From positions 32,839,818 to 32,903,817 of the forward strand of contig CM031878.1 of NCBI GenBank assembly GCA_018697195.1: 64,000 nucleotides of DNA. Reading direction: 5' to 3'. The first letter of the stretch is position 1. Every line of letters starts with the position of its first letter. This document shows positions 1-11,793 of the stretch, piece by piece. This stretch comes from Certhia americana (taxonomy: Eukaryota; Chordata; Aves; Passeriformes; Certhiidae). Position numbers and translations under genes: made by a program. Under the pieces are notes generated by a model, which was not told the origin of the DNA, made no database searches, and saw nothing but the letters and a program-made list of their open reading frames with translations.

Positions 1-1829
1 AACTGTGTTCAACATTGATTCCATTCAGAGATGATGATGCCACAGAGGGTTGCTTACTTAATATGAAGTTGCATTCTTATCTTGCTTGCTATGTTGCCAA
101 GCTGGTGTCCTAAAAGTGCTGAGCTAGAACAGAATCTTTATCATAATGCCAATTTTTCTATTAATTATTCATTTATACTTCATAAGGATTATGCAGACAG
201 CAGTATCAATTGAGTAAGTGAGCACAGGCATTCAGGCAGGGGGAAGACGCTTCAACATCAACCAGCTCACTGTAGAATTTGGGCAGTGAAAAGGGCTAGA
301 TCTCTAGTGAAGAGATCAGATTCAGAACTCTGGCTGAAGAAAATAGAAACTGAACTTTGGCTTCTAGGTGTGCAATGTTGAGAAGAGTTCATTATCCCAC
401 ACTGAAATAATTATGAACAATGAGAAACTTTATGCTGGGAAATTTGGTGAGATTGTAAAACAGGAATGTTGCAACAAGTGTGTGCATTTCTGGCAGCATT
501 GACCCTGGGCAACTCACTGACATCCAGTCACTGGGTTGGAACAGCTTTTGACTATTCTCTTAGTATTCTGGTTTAAGATTCAATTCCTTCTGTTCAGGAT
601 AAGGGACTAAGCTTCTCTCTCCATCCTGCTCCTCTTTTTCTCTACCAGCCAGCAGAGCTGTTGTCTTGTAATCAAAGAGCACATCAACATCCAACTATCC
701 ATGAACAGTTTACCCCAGAAGTAGAAAGGTGCCTTGGCAAGTATAAACATTGTTCACAGACAGCCTTCACAAAAGCACCACGCAATTGAAATCTGTCCTA
801 TTACTTCTGGATCTGAGGTACCACTGGCACAGTTATTCAGCCATTTGAAAAATTATCTGCCCAACTGATACAAGGCAGTGGGAGCCATGAGGTGTCTTTT
901 ATTCTAGAGGAGAAAAAGTTATTTTTAATACCTATGTGATAGGGAAAAACATATTTATCCCTTTGGTGAAGAAATGAGACATTTTAATAAAGACAGTACA
1001 GAAATGCCATTACAGGATACCAGTCCTTAATGATATACAGAGAGGTCTTCCTATAAGCTGTTGATATCAGTTACTCCTGACTCCCTATCTGCCCTCAGTA
1101 GGGCAGCAGTCTCTGTTGCTGATGCCCTGAGTGCACGAGAGTGTTCTTAGAGCACTGAAAGTCAGGTAGGAGCTTTTCTTTTCCAGGGTGGGAGTTGTTA
1201 CACCATGATGGCATGAAGTGAAAGAAAAACAAACAAAAAAATGGAGTACTGTACTATACAGAGATTGCACTCTGGTCTGGTTTCTTGACTTGAAATTGTC
1301 AGATCCGTGAATGAGGATATTGCAGTATTTTTTAAGTGCCTGCATACACAGCCCTTCCTTTAGTTCTCTCCTGTATCTGATTCTGCTTACTTGGGAAAGG
1401 ATTACATGTTTACACCAAGGATTTGGTGACTCCTCTGGAGGAGATAGTTCTGCGGAGTCAGCTCTGTATTTTGGGACACACGTTTCAGTTGAGGTCAGAA
1501 CCTGGGTTACCAATTCTCTTTAGGTTGCTGTTCTGTCAGTAGAGGGCACCACAGTTATGTGTATACACCCACCTTTCCATCATGTACATCCGCAGGAACA
1601 AATGTTAGAGACGGGAAGCACTATCGTTAAGACAGGTAAGGATCCTGTGCCAGTGAAGGATCTTGAATTCAAAGAAGTTTTTGCTCTTAAGGTGAGAAGC
1701 CCACTCTAAAAAGCACTAAGAAGTTAGAGATGTTGCTTGTTGTATTGTTAAGATCAAACAGATTCTGCATGTAGCTAGGACTTAGGACAATATATGAGTA
1801 GCAGACATTGCAACTCCTAGTATCCTTCC
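1..1829. other. 3' flank of SLC24A2, no gene recognised
   Basis: AT-rich single-copy-looking DNA downstream of the SLC24A2 stop codon. The longest open frame (1085-1513, minus) shows no recognisable domain, membrane segment or family motif and looks like chance. No CR1, microsatellite or RNA gene was recognised. Part of it could still be 3' UTR if a distal polyadenylation site is used. Confidence 0.5.
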
Positions 1830-1835
1830 TTTATT
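1830..1835 (-). promoter_or_regulatory. Candidate polyadenylation signal AATAAA
   Basis: A canonical AATAAA hexamer on the minus strand about 1.86 kb after the stop codon. It is one of few exact hexamers found between the stop and the window edge. It may be a chance match in AT-rich DNA. Confidence 0.25.
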
Positions 1836-3602
1836 TCATTAACATTTCAATTTTTTCTTCATGATACCACATAATATTAATATTCCTAATATGAATTTTG
1901 TACTGTTTTCTCTACCATTGTTTTCTGTCAAGTCCTTACTTTCTAATCATATACCGTTACATACAAACATATATAACAGGAAAACAGTAAAGGACAAAGG
2001 GGATGAGTGAGAAACAAACAATGTGGAGCAGAGAAAAACAGACAAGAAAAAATGTACTGAGCCTTCTTTTACACAGATGTGAGAATGGCATTGCCATTGT
2101 AAGCACAATACACACATAAAACAATGCTGAAACAGGTCACAGAAATGCACTGAAACTTCATGAACTCTTAACTGCACAAAAGACTTGAACAAACAAATGA
2201 TTATCTGAAATAATTTCTTAACACTCATTCCAGTCCTCTCATTTTCACAAAACCCAGCCAAACTACAGAAAGATGAATGTTAGTTTGCTTTCTCCCTTCT
2301 TGTTTTTTCTTTGCTTTAGGTTTGGACCTCCTCCTTCTCTCAGAAAAAGGATGTTGCATTTTCACTCCTTCTGAATTTCTTTAGACAGGTACACTTCCAG
2401 CAATCTGAAGAATTTTCATGTAAGTTTCCTGCAGCTCCACTGTATTGAAATTGTATTTAAATCTCCTACCTAGTTTCAAGATTTATAACAGCAAATATGA
2501 ACTTCCCCAGCTTTATACAATGGCTGGAGATCTCTTCCAGCAATAACTATATGTAGCTGTGAAGGTCCTTACACTCCAAGTAATAGTGAAAGCCTATAAA
2601 ATATATATTCATTTAGCAATTAGGCTGCCACTTTATAACTACTTCTATTTTCTGTATGAAATACTATGCATAAGCAAATCAGCCTTTTTTATTCTGGCAT
2701 GAAAAGGCAAACTCATAATCATAACAGCATCTGAAAGCCATAGGTACTGTTGATATTGCTGCATTAGAAAAAATGGTGTGTTCACATAGCTGTATGATGT
2801 TACTGCATGCTGCGTTGCTATTAGAGAAGAAAGATTATCCCCATTCTGGTCTTTGCATGAGAATGCAATGAAAATCTGCACCAGTTACAATATGGTCAGG
2901 CATCATGGCTCCTTCAGCGCCAGAGACAGAGTTTCTGGAACCTGAAGAGATTGCAAGATGTAAGAAACCACCATTAATATCCTGCTGATTGCCTTTACAG
3001 ACCTGTGATGCAGATGATCAAAACACTGATGAATTCCCTGGCTTTGCTGAAATCGCATCATACAAATCCACTTACATGAAGAGACATACAAGCCCTTCCC
3101 TGTTTGTGACTCATCGCTTGGTGTATGCTTTCCACTCAGGAGTTTCAGCAGGTTATCAAGAAAAATCCTGGACCAGGGTGTGTGGGGGGCAGTACCTCCA
3201 CAGAAAGTTAATACTAGCACTCCCCTTAGAAGAGGAGAGCACACTGTGTGTCTGTATATACTACTACAGGGAACGAGAAGTCTGCAGGCAAGTACCGCAG
3301 GCAGAGGAGAAGCAGTAACTTTCACTGTTGCCGTGCGTTCGTAGCGTGTCCAGCACTGAGCAGCGAGGATGTTCTGCAGCAGAGAAACCCTCGGTGCATC
3401 TGCACTCTGCCCTTCAGGTGTAACTGCACTGTCCAGCAGCAGCCATTCTTCAGTTCTGATATCCACCCTCTGTATCCTTTTCTTTCTTTCACTCTTTTAA
3501 AATTGAAGAAGAGGAAATTTACATATCCAAGGGTTATTCCCACTGAAGTTTTCCACTGTGGGGATTTTTTTAGCTGTTTTGTTTAGACATATATATCTCT
3601 TC

Positions 3603-3608
3603 TTTAAT
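3603..3608 (-). promoter_or_regulatory. Candidate proximal polyadenylation signal ATTAAA
   Basis: The variant hexamer ATTAAA lies about 90 nt after the stop codon and just past the A tract on the minus strand. If used, it would give a very short 3' UTR. The AT-rich context makes a chance match quite possible. Confidence 0.2.
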
Positions 3609-3619
3609 AAATATGTTTT

Positions 3620-3627
<8 letters not shown>

Positions 3628-3676
<49 letters not shown>
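3628..3676. repeat. 49-bp T homopolymer (A tract in SLC24A2 sense)
   Basis: An uninterrupted run of T on the plus strand, flanked by a C at 3627 and a G at 3677. In the SLC24A2 transcript it reads as 49 A residues starting 21 nt after the stop codon. Exact length is likely to be polymorphic or uncertain in the assembly. Confidence 0.95.
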
Positions 3677-3677
<1 letters not shown>

Positions 3678-3697
3678 TCAAGAAGCAGCACTTTCCA

Positions 3698-3947
3698 CTA
3701 GATGGAGACAGGACACTGGATCACTTTGTCCTCCAGAAGGACACTGACAATCAGGAACACAAAATAAAGCCCAAACATGAGGAAACCCAGGAATTTATTC
3801 ATCCTCCACTTGCAGGAAGCAATGGAGAGGATGACAAAGAGCAGCATGATGAAGAGGAGGACAATCGCACAGAACAGACCATTGCTGCTGACTGTCACCG
3901 GGGCAAAGCTGTTAACCACAGCATACAGGAGCCATGGAAGAGGAAGG
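3698..3947 (-). CDS. SLC24A2: SLC24A2 last coding exon (window exon 9 of 9): C-terminal membrane helices
   Basis: This terminal coding exon encodes 82 residues after completing a split glycine codon (GG|C, phase 2), then TAG. The acceptor on the minus strand is ttaacag at 3948-3954. The product begins LPLPWLLYAVV and continues with the hydrophilic turn SSNGLF. Then come a long hydrophobic helix (CAIVLLFIMLLFVILSIA), the basic hinge CKWRMNKFLG, and a last helix around GLYFVFLIVSVLL. It ends LEDKVIQCPVSI. The CKWRMNK hinge and CPVSI terminus are hallmarks of the NCKX1/NCKX2 branch of the SLC24 family. NCKX2 exchanges 4 Na+ for 1 Ca2+ plus 1 K+ across the plasma membrane of neurons and cone photoreceptors. 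These helices close the C-terminal half of the transporter. Confidence 0.97.
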
Positions 3948-5961
3948 CTGTTAAGAAACAGAAAAATTAATTTAAAATATTGCAGAAGTCCAGAAGGGAG
4001 CACTAGGAAGTTTCTGGTGACAATTCAAAACACAACTAAAGGCTTCCTGCATAAAGTGAAGCAGGAGGAGTTTCAACTCTTCTAATGATAGCATAAATAT
4101 AAATCATAAGCTTTCTCATGGTTCTTGGGGAGAACACATGGGATTTTTTCCCCCTGCTCTTCCACCAATTATACTGGTGAATTATATTTCCCTTGGCTGG
4201 CAAATCACCTGGCATCCTATCTGTGAAGAGAAAACCCCCTTTCATTTGTTTCTAGATTTCACATCATCTGCAGAAGTTATTTGCACTCTTTCCAAGAGCC
4301 TGCCTGACAGGAGGGTGAGTTACATAGAAACATGTCTTTGCCATGAAGAATCAGCACTCTGCAGGGCACTACCTGCAAAATTTCACCCTTAAATATCTTT
4401 GTTCACATTCACTGTATAAACCTCTGTTAAACTGTGAACTTCAATTGAACTTTAGCTTAACTTCTATTTCTGTGTTTGCTGTCATTGCATTTCTCATCTC
4501 TTATGCCACAGAAGGAGACAATATCCCTCTGCAAGATGTCAAGCTGTAAATAAATATTTAAGACACTGATTGGAGCTTAGAAGGCTTAGAAAGCATGAAG
4601 TGAGTTGTCAGAAGCTCACAACATTAAAACTTTGAATAAGCAGCTCAGGAGAGAATAAATTATTACAGCTGCAGTACTATCTACACCAGCCTACAGCTCA
4701 ACTGTGCTCATTTCTGTTGTAAATGTAGCAGACTGGTGCAGGACAAAGCCATTTCTATCATCAGGAAGATATAATAATTTTTAAAAAGTAAAAAAGCACT
4801 GCAAAAGAGAAAAAATTTTGTAATGCACTCTCTATACTCCAAGTTGGAGGACATGGTTTTCAGGTATTTTACAGGTTTGCTATGTATAGATGTTTCAACA
4901 ACTTAATGCTTCTGGATTAATAGAAGAGTGGTTAAGTGTCCTACTATTGCTAAAGTAATGCCATTAGTTAACAAATAAAGTAAAAAAGATATTTACTATA
5001 CATTCTAGTTCAGTTGCTTGTGTATTTTCAGCTGTGAAAACCAGGATCTCTTCTACAACCAGGCTGTCTGGCACTGTAACTATGATTAGACCTGTTCTTC
5101 TGTTTGTGTGTGATAGCAAGAAACAACCAAAGATGGAGAAATTGAAAGTATGGACATGATTCTCAGTACCTCCATCCTGTGTTGAACATGGGGTTGTGGG
5201 AATAAAGATAGAATTTATTTCCTGCACATTTTTGAAACAATGAGGCATGGTGAACACTGAGGCACACTATTTCTGAACCCGATCTACCTTTGTCTCAAAA
5301 GATCAAAAAAGAATTTGAATTATGACATTATGCCACAAATCATTCTAGAGCTTCTATAAGGCAGTGAGGTGTAAATAGAAAACTTATGCACAATCTCATG
5401 TAGCTGCACATTGTCAGAACTATAAGAAGGGTCCTTTTTTGTTGACAGATAATTGATTTGTAATTTGGGATTTGTCAAGTATAGGAAAAAAAAATTAATC
5501 ACATGTCAACCACAGCCTAAATGAGCTACACAAGACAATGACTTCTGTTGCTATTACAGCAAACATGTTGAATAATGCAGTGGCAATGAATTGTTCCTGA
5601 TCATCATTTATAAAGAAAGCTCTAGTATAAGCACAATGAGTGGTACCAGAAAGCAAACAGCAACCTCACAAAAGTATAAAAAGCTTTGAAATTCCTTTTC
5701 AGAGCAATGCCCTTGCACTATTTGAAAGTGCAATTCACTTGCCTAAGCTTCTCTGTAATATAACAAAGCAAGGATTAGGCAACAAATTTATAACATTTTT
5801 CATGCAGATATCTATAAACTTCACTTGCCACAGTAACATTTGCTACATCTTTGCTTTGCTCTCCTATTTAAAGATTGATGTTTGTGGGCAATACCATAAT
5901 AATATGCTAAGAACTAAAGACTTGTTTAAAATAGACACAATTTTCTTGGTGTAGAACTTAC
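3948..5961 (-). other. SLC24A2: SLC24A2 intron between window exons 8 and 9
   Basis: A 2.0 kb phase-2 intron with donor gtaagt at 5961 and acceptor ttaacag at 3948. It is AT-rich. I saw no transposon, RNA gene or extra exon in it. Confidence 0.85.
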
Positions 5962-6128
5962 CCCACTGTGATATCAAATATGTTGCTTCCAACAGAACTG
6001 GATACAGCCATGTCCCCCAGACCTTTGCGTGCTACAATAACACTGGTTATAAGGTCAGGAATGGATGTGCCAGCAGCTAGAATAGTCAATCCCATGATTT
6101 CTTCAGTAATACCAATAGTCTCTCCAAC
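5962..6128 (-). CDS. SLC24A2: SLC24A2 coding exon (window exon 8 of 9): alpha-2 ion-binding repeat
   Basis: This 167-nt exon starts in phase 0 (acceptor cttatag) and ends in phase 2 before gtaagt. It encodes 55 full codons from [10 protein letters not shown] to FDITV plus GG. It carries the whole alpha-2 repeat of the Ca2+/cation antiporter superfamily: [19 protein letters not shown], then a short basic loop (VARKGLGD), then [17 protein letters not shown]. The acidic residue of SIPD (residue 25 of the exon) and that of NIFD (residue 52) are 27 residues apart. This is the spacing of Asp548 and Asp575 in human NCKX2, known from mutagenesis to bind Ca2+ and K+ respectively. The Asn of SNIFD (human Asn572) is also present. 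The Asp575 equivalent marks a K+-dependent exchanger (NCKX) rather than an NCX. The exon looks fully functional. Confidence 0.98.
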
Positions 6129-6542
6129 CTATAAGGGTTTAAACAAAACCACAAAAAAGTGTCCTGTAGTGAAGAAATGTTTCAGCTGCCCTGGACTTTC
6201 TCACTAGCTTGGAGAATACCAGGCAAGATCAGAGAAATACTAGTTTTTACAGATGTTCCCGTGTATCAGGAGAAAGATAAGACTTGCAAATAGAAGGATA
6301 AGGTATTGAAAAGCAGTTGCTGATGGTTCTAATGTTTGATGAATCACCAAGTCTTGTGGTCAGGCCAACCACAGCTCTCTGAACTACTTTCCATTTAGTA
6401 AGTACTGATTTACTTCATCAATGGTTACAGCTCCCGGAATAAACCAGCACCTGACACGAGATCAGCGGACTCTGATTACAGATGATCTTTTACTATGCAG
6501 ATAATGCAGGGCTTATATTTTGTACCAGTATCATCTCCTTAC
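6129..6542 (-). other. SLC24A2: SLC24A2 intron between window exons 7 and 8
   Basis: A short 414-bp phase-0 intron with donor gtaagg and acceptor cttatag. It contains no recognisable repeat or gene. Confidence 0.85.
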
Positions 6543-6632
6543 CTGGTGTGCCCACCAAACCATCAAGTAAGAAAAGAAGGCAATCCAGCTGATAGAGCCA
6601 AAAAATGTAATAGGAAAAAATTTTCTTGATGT
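6543..6632 (-). CDS. SLC24A2: SLC24A2 coding exon (window exon 7 of 9): membrane helix before alpha-2
   Basis: This 90-nt exon is phase 0 at both ends and encodes 30 residues. It begins TSRKFFPITFFG and ends YLMVWWAHQ. The acceptor is tgtttcag at 6633 and the donor gtaagg at 6542. The pattern is a short basic loop (SRK) followed by a hydrophobic, aromatic-rich membrane helix (FFGSISWIAFFSYLMVWW), as in NCKX1 and NCKX2. In the protein it joins the preceding RKP loop directly to the alpha-2 repeat (AHQ|VGET). Skipping it would keep the frame but remove one helix and invert the topology of the rest, so skipping is unlikely to give a working exchanger. Confidence 0.97.
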
Positions 6633-8507
6633 CTGAAACAGAAACAAGAAGATACAGTGAAAACTTACATTGAAGGGTGACATGCCATACTCTTAATTGC
6701 TTCTTGATATGAGAGTGGCTTCTCATTTTTTCTGATAGCCTGTTCTAAGCAACTGTTCTTATCATCATCAGCTGATTAAAATACCTTTCTGTAAAGAAAG
6801 GTAAGAAATAGATGCCCTGACATTGGTATATACTTACCTATGCCACATTCTTCCAATTGCTTCAGTCATAAAACAAGATCTCCTAAAAGCTTGTATGATG
6901 AATGGCAAGTTCTCAGTTGTCATATTAATCATAATTTGTTACACCACAGTTTGCATATGTGTTTAGCTCAATAATGGTTTGACTTCTAAATTTATTAATA
7001 ATTTAATGTTTCTTCAGAATGAATGTTTTCAAATTGTTTCAACAGGTGCCCTTATATTTCCTTCCTACATTAGTAACTTTTTGCAACAAATTCTGCAGTC
7101 AGTGTAACAAAGACTGCCATATGGTAGAGCTAAAACCATGCACACTTAAAATTTATTACAGCATTTACTCTGCTTGGGAAAACTACTCACTTTCTCAATA
7201 GAAGATATGTTAAGCACATGCTTCATTTTGTAGAGAAATTTATTGTTACAATGTTATAAAAATACACAAAACATACTGTCAGGCCCTTCAATGAACTAAA
7301 AACTCTGTGTAATACCAAAGTAACTTAATTTTCATTTTCACTATCTCCCTTACTAGTGTCAGATTTTAAACAGTGTTCTTGCAGCCAATAAATGGATTAT
7401 ATTGAGATTAATGATTTAGATTGGTTTCTGTTCTTTCCAATCTTTTGCATTTTCCATATTTCCTTTTGACAGAAACCATGTAACAAAAACTTACAAGTTA
7501 ACTACTAAAGGAAGGAAACCAAGCTGCAGTACTGCACCAGGTAAACACTATCTAAATCAAATCAGTACTTAAAATTAAGTTTGTCCTGTGAATGAATTCT
7601 ACCATGGTCATAGACCTTCTGAATGCAGATATTATCCCAGATGATTTCTGTCATGTGACTAGCAGAGTCCTACAAATTTGCATGAATAACCAGCAGGACT
7701 GCCTGTAAGTGATACCATTCTGAATGCTTCTTTCAGCTGCTGCTCAGTCCTTCAGTACTTCTTCCCATTTGGCTCTCACTAAATCCATTTCCACTCTAGA
7801 ATTTTCATTGCAAGTCATGCCCCTGCTGTCCTTGCTGCACCAGGAGGTTTACAAGGCTGCGGATCATACCTAGATGTTGAGGGAGGGAATGGGATTGCAG
7901 GGCTTTCCCTCAATGTGACTTTTGGAGAGAAAAATACCATTTGTTCTGATTCTGATTCTTCAAGCCATAATAAACACCTGTTTTTAGGGAGTTTACAGAG
8001 CTGCACAAGCAGCTTTTCTTATATAACAAACTCAACAAGCATTTATATGAAAAAAGCTTCACATTTAGGAACTGATCAGCACAGAACCACAGAGTGGCTG
8101 TAGACCAAGAGATGATCAGTATATTGGGCTGATCATAGAGCTAGTCAAGCAGGAATGTCACTGTGTTTTGCCAGCTGAACCTGAAAACAATGGGGCTGGT
8201 CCATAGCTCAGTGAGACTTTCTGCTGATATAACCGGAATGAGCTTGGGACATTAACTGATGTAAAAAAGGTAAAGTCAGCAACAGCAATTGTGCACACTC
8301 GTCTACAACATGGGACAAACAGAAGGTCCACATCTGCTCCAGCAGCAGGTGCAGCTGCCACTGTGCTACAGAGAGCTTACTCACTCCCTGTGTGTACTTT
8401 GCATAATGCTGAATGTCCTCCTGAAAACTGAGCATGTTGACTAGCAGGACCTATACAATTTCACAACTGAATATACACAGGACCACACACTAAATATGAT
8501 ATGGAGT

Positions 8508-8945
8508 TAACAACACTACTAGAGGGATGGAACCCCTCTTCTGTGAGGGAATGCTAAGAGAATTTGGGTTGTACAGCCTGAAGAATAGAAGGCTTTGGGA
8601 TGACCTAATTGCAGCCTTCCAGTACCTCAAGCAGGCCTCTAGGAAAGATGGAGAGAGATTATTTACAGGAGCATGTAGTGACAGGATGAAAGGAGTGAAA
8701 GAAAATAGGTTCAGATTGGACATTAGGAAGAAGTCTTTAGTAAGAGGGTGGTGAGACACTGGAGCAGGCTTCCCAAAGAAGCTGCAAATGCCCCATCCCT
8801 GGCAGTGCTCAAGGCCAGGTTGGACCGGACTCTGAGCAACCTGGGCTAGTGAAAGGTGCCCCTGCCTATGCCATGGGGGTTGGAACTAGATGATCTCTAA
8901 GGTTCTTCCCATCCAACCCAAAACATTTTATGAATCTGTGATTAT
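8508..8945 (+). mobile_element. CR1 LINE, 5'-truncated 3' end
   Basis: The plus strand reads through the C-terminal part of the CR1 reverse-transcriptase ORF: MEPLFCEGML, then EFGLYSLKNRRLWDDLIAA, then RFRLDIRKK. It runs into the CR1 3' end with the final block ending near ATCTGTGATTA. Short 5'-truncated copies like this are the usual product of CR1 retroposition. It lies antisense to SLC24A2 inside an intron and has no coding capacity. Confidence 0.9.
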
Positions 8946-11572
8946 AAACACCCTCATAATATAAGTAACTGAACACCTGTTGGAGTAAAAGAAATGGCCC
9001 AGCCAACGTTTTAATGGATTACCTTTAAATAACCACCACAGCACCTGGAAACAGGTAATCCTTTTCATGGAAATTTCACTACTGTCACAAGCACTGTTTT
9101 TAGAACTACTCAGGGTACTTTGGTTTATCTATTTCTTAATTACTTCTCAACTCACTGCAGAGTTACTTTTTCAAAAGAGACTTCTAAATTTCTATCAAAC
9201 CAGAAAATATGATAGTGATTTTATGATACTTAAAACCTACTTGGATGGACTTCAAAGTTTAAAATCAAAATTTTGTATGTATTGGGGGACAGAAGACCTT
9301 AACGTGAAAAGGAACACATTTGAAAGAAACATATCAATTGCTGTTATAATGATCTGACACCAGTGGAAGCAGAATTAAGACTGGCAGAAATAAATGAATC
9401 TAAATAGAAATTTCCTCTTTTAAAGCTAAGCAACTAGCACTTCTTTTTCCCCATTCTTAGTAGTCAACTTTTTCAACTTTCAACACTTTTCATCTTCCTT
9501 GTAAAAGCTGCGATCTTTTGGCAAGACATATGGTTAATGACATAATGATGCAATAAACTTGTTGGAACTGGTCACAGAGCACAGAGCACTTTGCAGCAAT
9601 GCGTTCAGAATGATCACTGCACAATACTTGAGATTTAAGCACATACTGGCTTAAGCAAAACTAATACAACCAGAGCCACATTGGTCAGTAAGAGCTCTCT
9701 GATGGTGTGATTATATACATTAAATGATTCTTGCAAAAGAAAGAAGACACTGCCTATCTGTGTCAGACACCCACATAATTTGGATGGCTAAGAATTACAA
9801 GTCAGTAACTTTGCAGCATGTGTACTCCTCATCTTATCTAATCTTCTCCCACTAAAACTAACTGATAAGCAGCAGTCCAAGATACTTTAATAGGCTTAAC
9901 ACTTATATTACCTATTTTAAAATAGGGAACATTTAAATTCAGAAAGGGCAAAATATAAAGCTTGTACATTCTACAGGTGATGAAATCAAAACTGGACTCC
10001 ATAGATGCTGCTATATAATTTGCATATAGATGAAAATTTTAGAAAGCTATAACAAGAATACTGATTCTTTTTTGTATGCTAGAGTTCATTCCAGAGTCTA
10101 ACAATAATAATCATGCTTGTTTTGTAACTAGTTTCAGCATTCTTTTGAGATTTATGTAATTTCTACTCCCTAGTTCTTTGAAATAAAGAGAGCTGCCAAT
10201 TCCAGGCATTTTCCTAGAAGAATTAGTCAGAGACAGCAGACAGCAATACTTCTTTTTTTCCATATTTTTCAGTAGTTGTTGTGGTGGTTGCCTTGTAAAG
10301 ACAGAGTGTAGAATTAATTAGCAATTGGCTCCTTTGTGGTCTTAGTAACAGATAAATGAGAGAAGCCATGGCTCATTCACTTCATATGCTATTTTCCTTT
10401 AACAAAAACAAAAGGATGTTGTAGTTCCACTATAGATTAGATGGATTGGTACTGTTCCTGTCTATCAGAAACCTTAAGAATATTTTTCTTGATGCATTTC
10501 TATGTATTTATTTAATGCCAGTGTCTGAAAAATAGGGCTGTAAGTGGAAAAAGTATTCCAGGTATGAAGAGAGCTTGATCCTGGAGGGTGGTGTGTACTG
10601 AATGATTTGGAAGATAACTCTTTTAATTTTAGCCCACATTATTACCAACATCTTTAATCTGAATGATTCACATGTTTGTCTTGTTCATAAATGTATCTGC
10701 ATTGCAAAGTTTGATCTTTTTATCACATCTAACAGTGCTTAACTCTGATTACTCAGAACCTGCTCTTCTAACTGGATCTGTACAGGGACATGTTGTCCTT
10801 GTCCCCTTGGTAACAGTGCATCTCTGTGTGGCAACAAGAGTTCATGGAAGTTGTAGCTCTTCGTTTGTAATGGGAATTTGCAGAGAGAGAAGGAACTGCC
10901 CCATCTGGGTCCAGTGATGATAGGACTGGATCCCCAAAAGCCATTTTTCTGGTCTGAAATGCAAAGGGATGGACAGTGGAGTAAGATTACAATAAAAGAG
11001 GCTCTGTTCAAGATCTGCTCCTGACCTACTGAGGTACTTTGGTCACGTAATTTTTCTTGCAATCTTTCAATATCTGTTACTCCAGGAGGTTGGCAATTAC
11101 ATATGTGACCTTTACAGGGCCACTGGGGAAACAAGCCATTAGTACAGGAAAACTACCCATTACTGTTCAAAACACCTGAGCAAAAACTCAGGAAAAAAAT
11201 TCCCCAAGGGTACACCTACCTCTGGGGTATGCCAAGAATAATATTGATGTTATAGTAAGGATTTTAATATATACTGGCTTAATGTGAGCAGGTGTTATTA
11301 AGGCACTAATACATAAAAAAATCTCAGCTAGTCAATCAGCTGACAGTTAGCTGAACTAATGCATAATCTACTCTAAGCATTTAAAAATCTGCATATGTGT
11401 GCACCAGAGCATAATAAGGCAGCAGGATTTTGCTAACTTTAGAAACAGAGACCTTGTCCATGAAATAGTTTTTCTAGCACTTCTGGGTTTTGTGGAGCTA
11501 AAGATATCTTGAAATAGTACAAATAAATGCAGGCAAACCATCTCCTTTGTGTGAAGATAAAATAAGCTGTGC

Positions 11573-11793
11573 CAAGGGAAATATAGGTTGGATATCAGGA
11601 AAAAGCTTTCCATGGAAAGAGTTGTAAAGTACTGGAATTGTCTGCCCAGGGTGGTGGTGGTGGTCACCATCCCTGGACGTGATTTAAAAAAGACTGGATG
11701 TGGCACTCGGTGCCATGGTTTAGTTGAGGTGTTAGGGCATGGGTTGGACTCAATGATGTTGGAGGTCTCTTCCAACCTAGTCATTCTGTGATA
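11573..11793 (+). mobile_element. CR1 LINE, short 3' end
   Basis: About 220 bp matching the last part of CR1: GLDIRKKLSMERVV-like coding remnant, then WNCLPRVVV, a GLDSMMLEVSSNLVIL-like read-through of the 3' UTR, and the terminal ATTCTGTGAT. The orientation is antisense to SLC24A2. The copy is 5'-truncated and non-coding. Confidence 0.88.

Larger units (their letters stand above)
1830..3697 (-). other. SLC24A2: Candidate SLC24A2 3' UTR
   Basis: This is the sequence directly after the TAG at 3700-3698 on the minus strand. It begins with 21 ordinary bases, then a 49-nt A tract (minus strand), then AT-rich sequence. The lower limit is set only by a candidate AATAAA at 1835-1830 and is a guess. 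Known NCKX2 mRNAs in mammals have long 3' UTRs, which makes a UTR of a kilobase or more plausible, but nothing in the sequence fixes the cleavage site. Confidence 0.35.

Noticed and set aside
1085..1513. 142-codon open frame on the minus strand downstream of SLC24A2
   Set aside because: No recognisable family, domain, signal or membrane segment, overlapping open frames on the other strand, and ordinary AT-rich flank. Best explained as chance.
2903..3466. 187-codon open frame on the minus strand in the presumed 3' UTR
   Set aside because: It lies after the SLC24A2 stop codon, has low-complexity unlike-protein composition and no motif. A UTR shadow is more likely than a gene.
3497..3691. Open frame with a long poly-lysine run
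   Set aside because: It is only the translation of the 49-nt A tract and its flanks.
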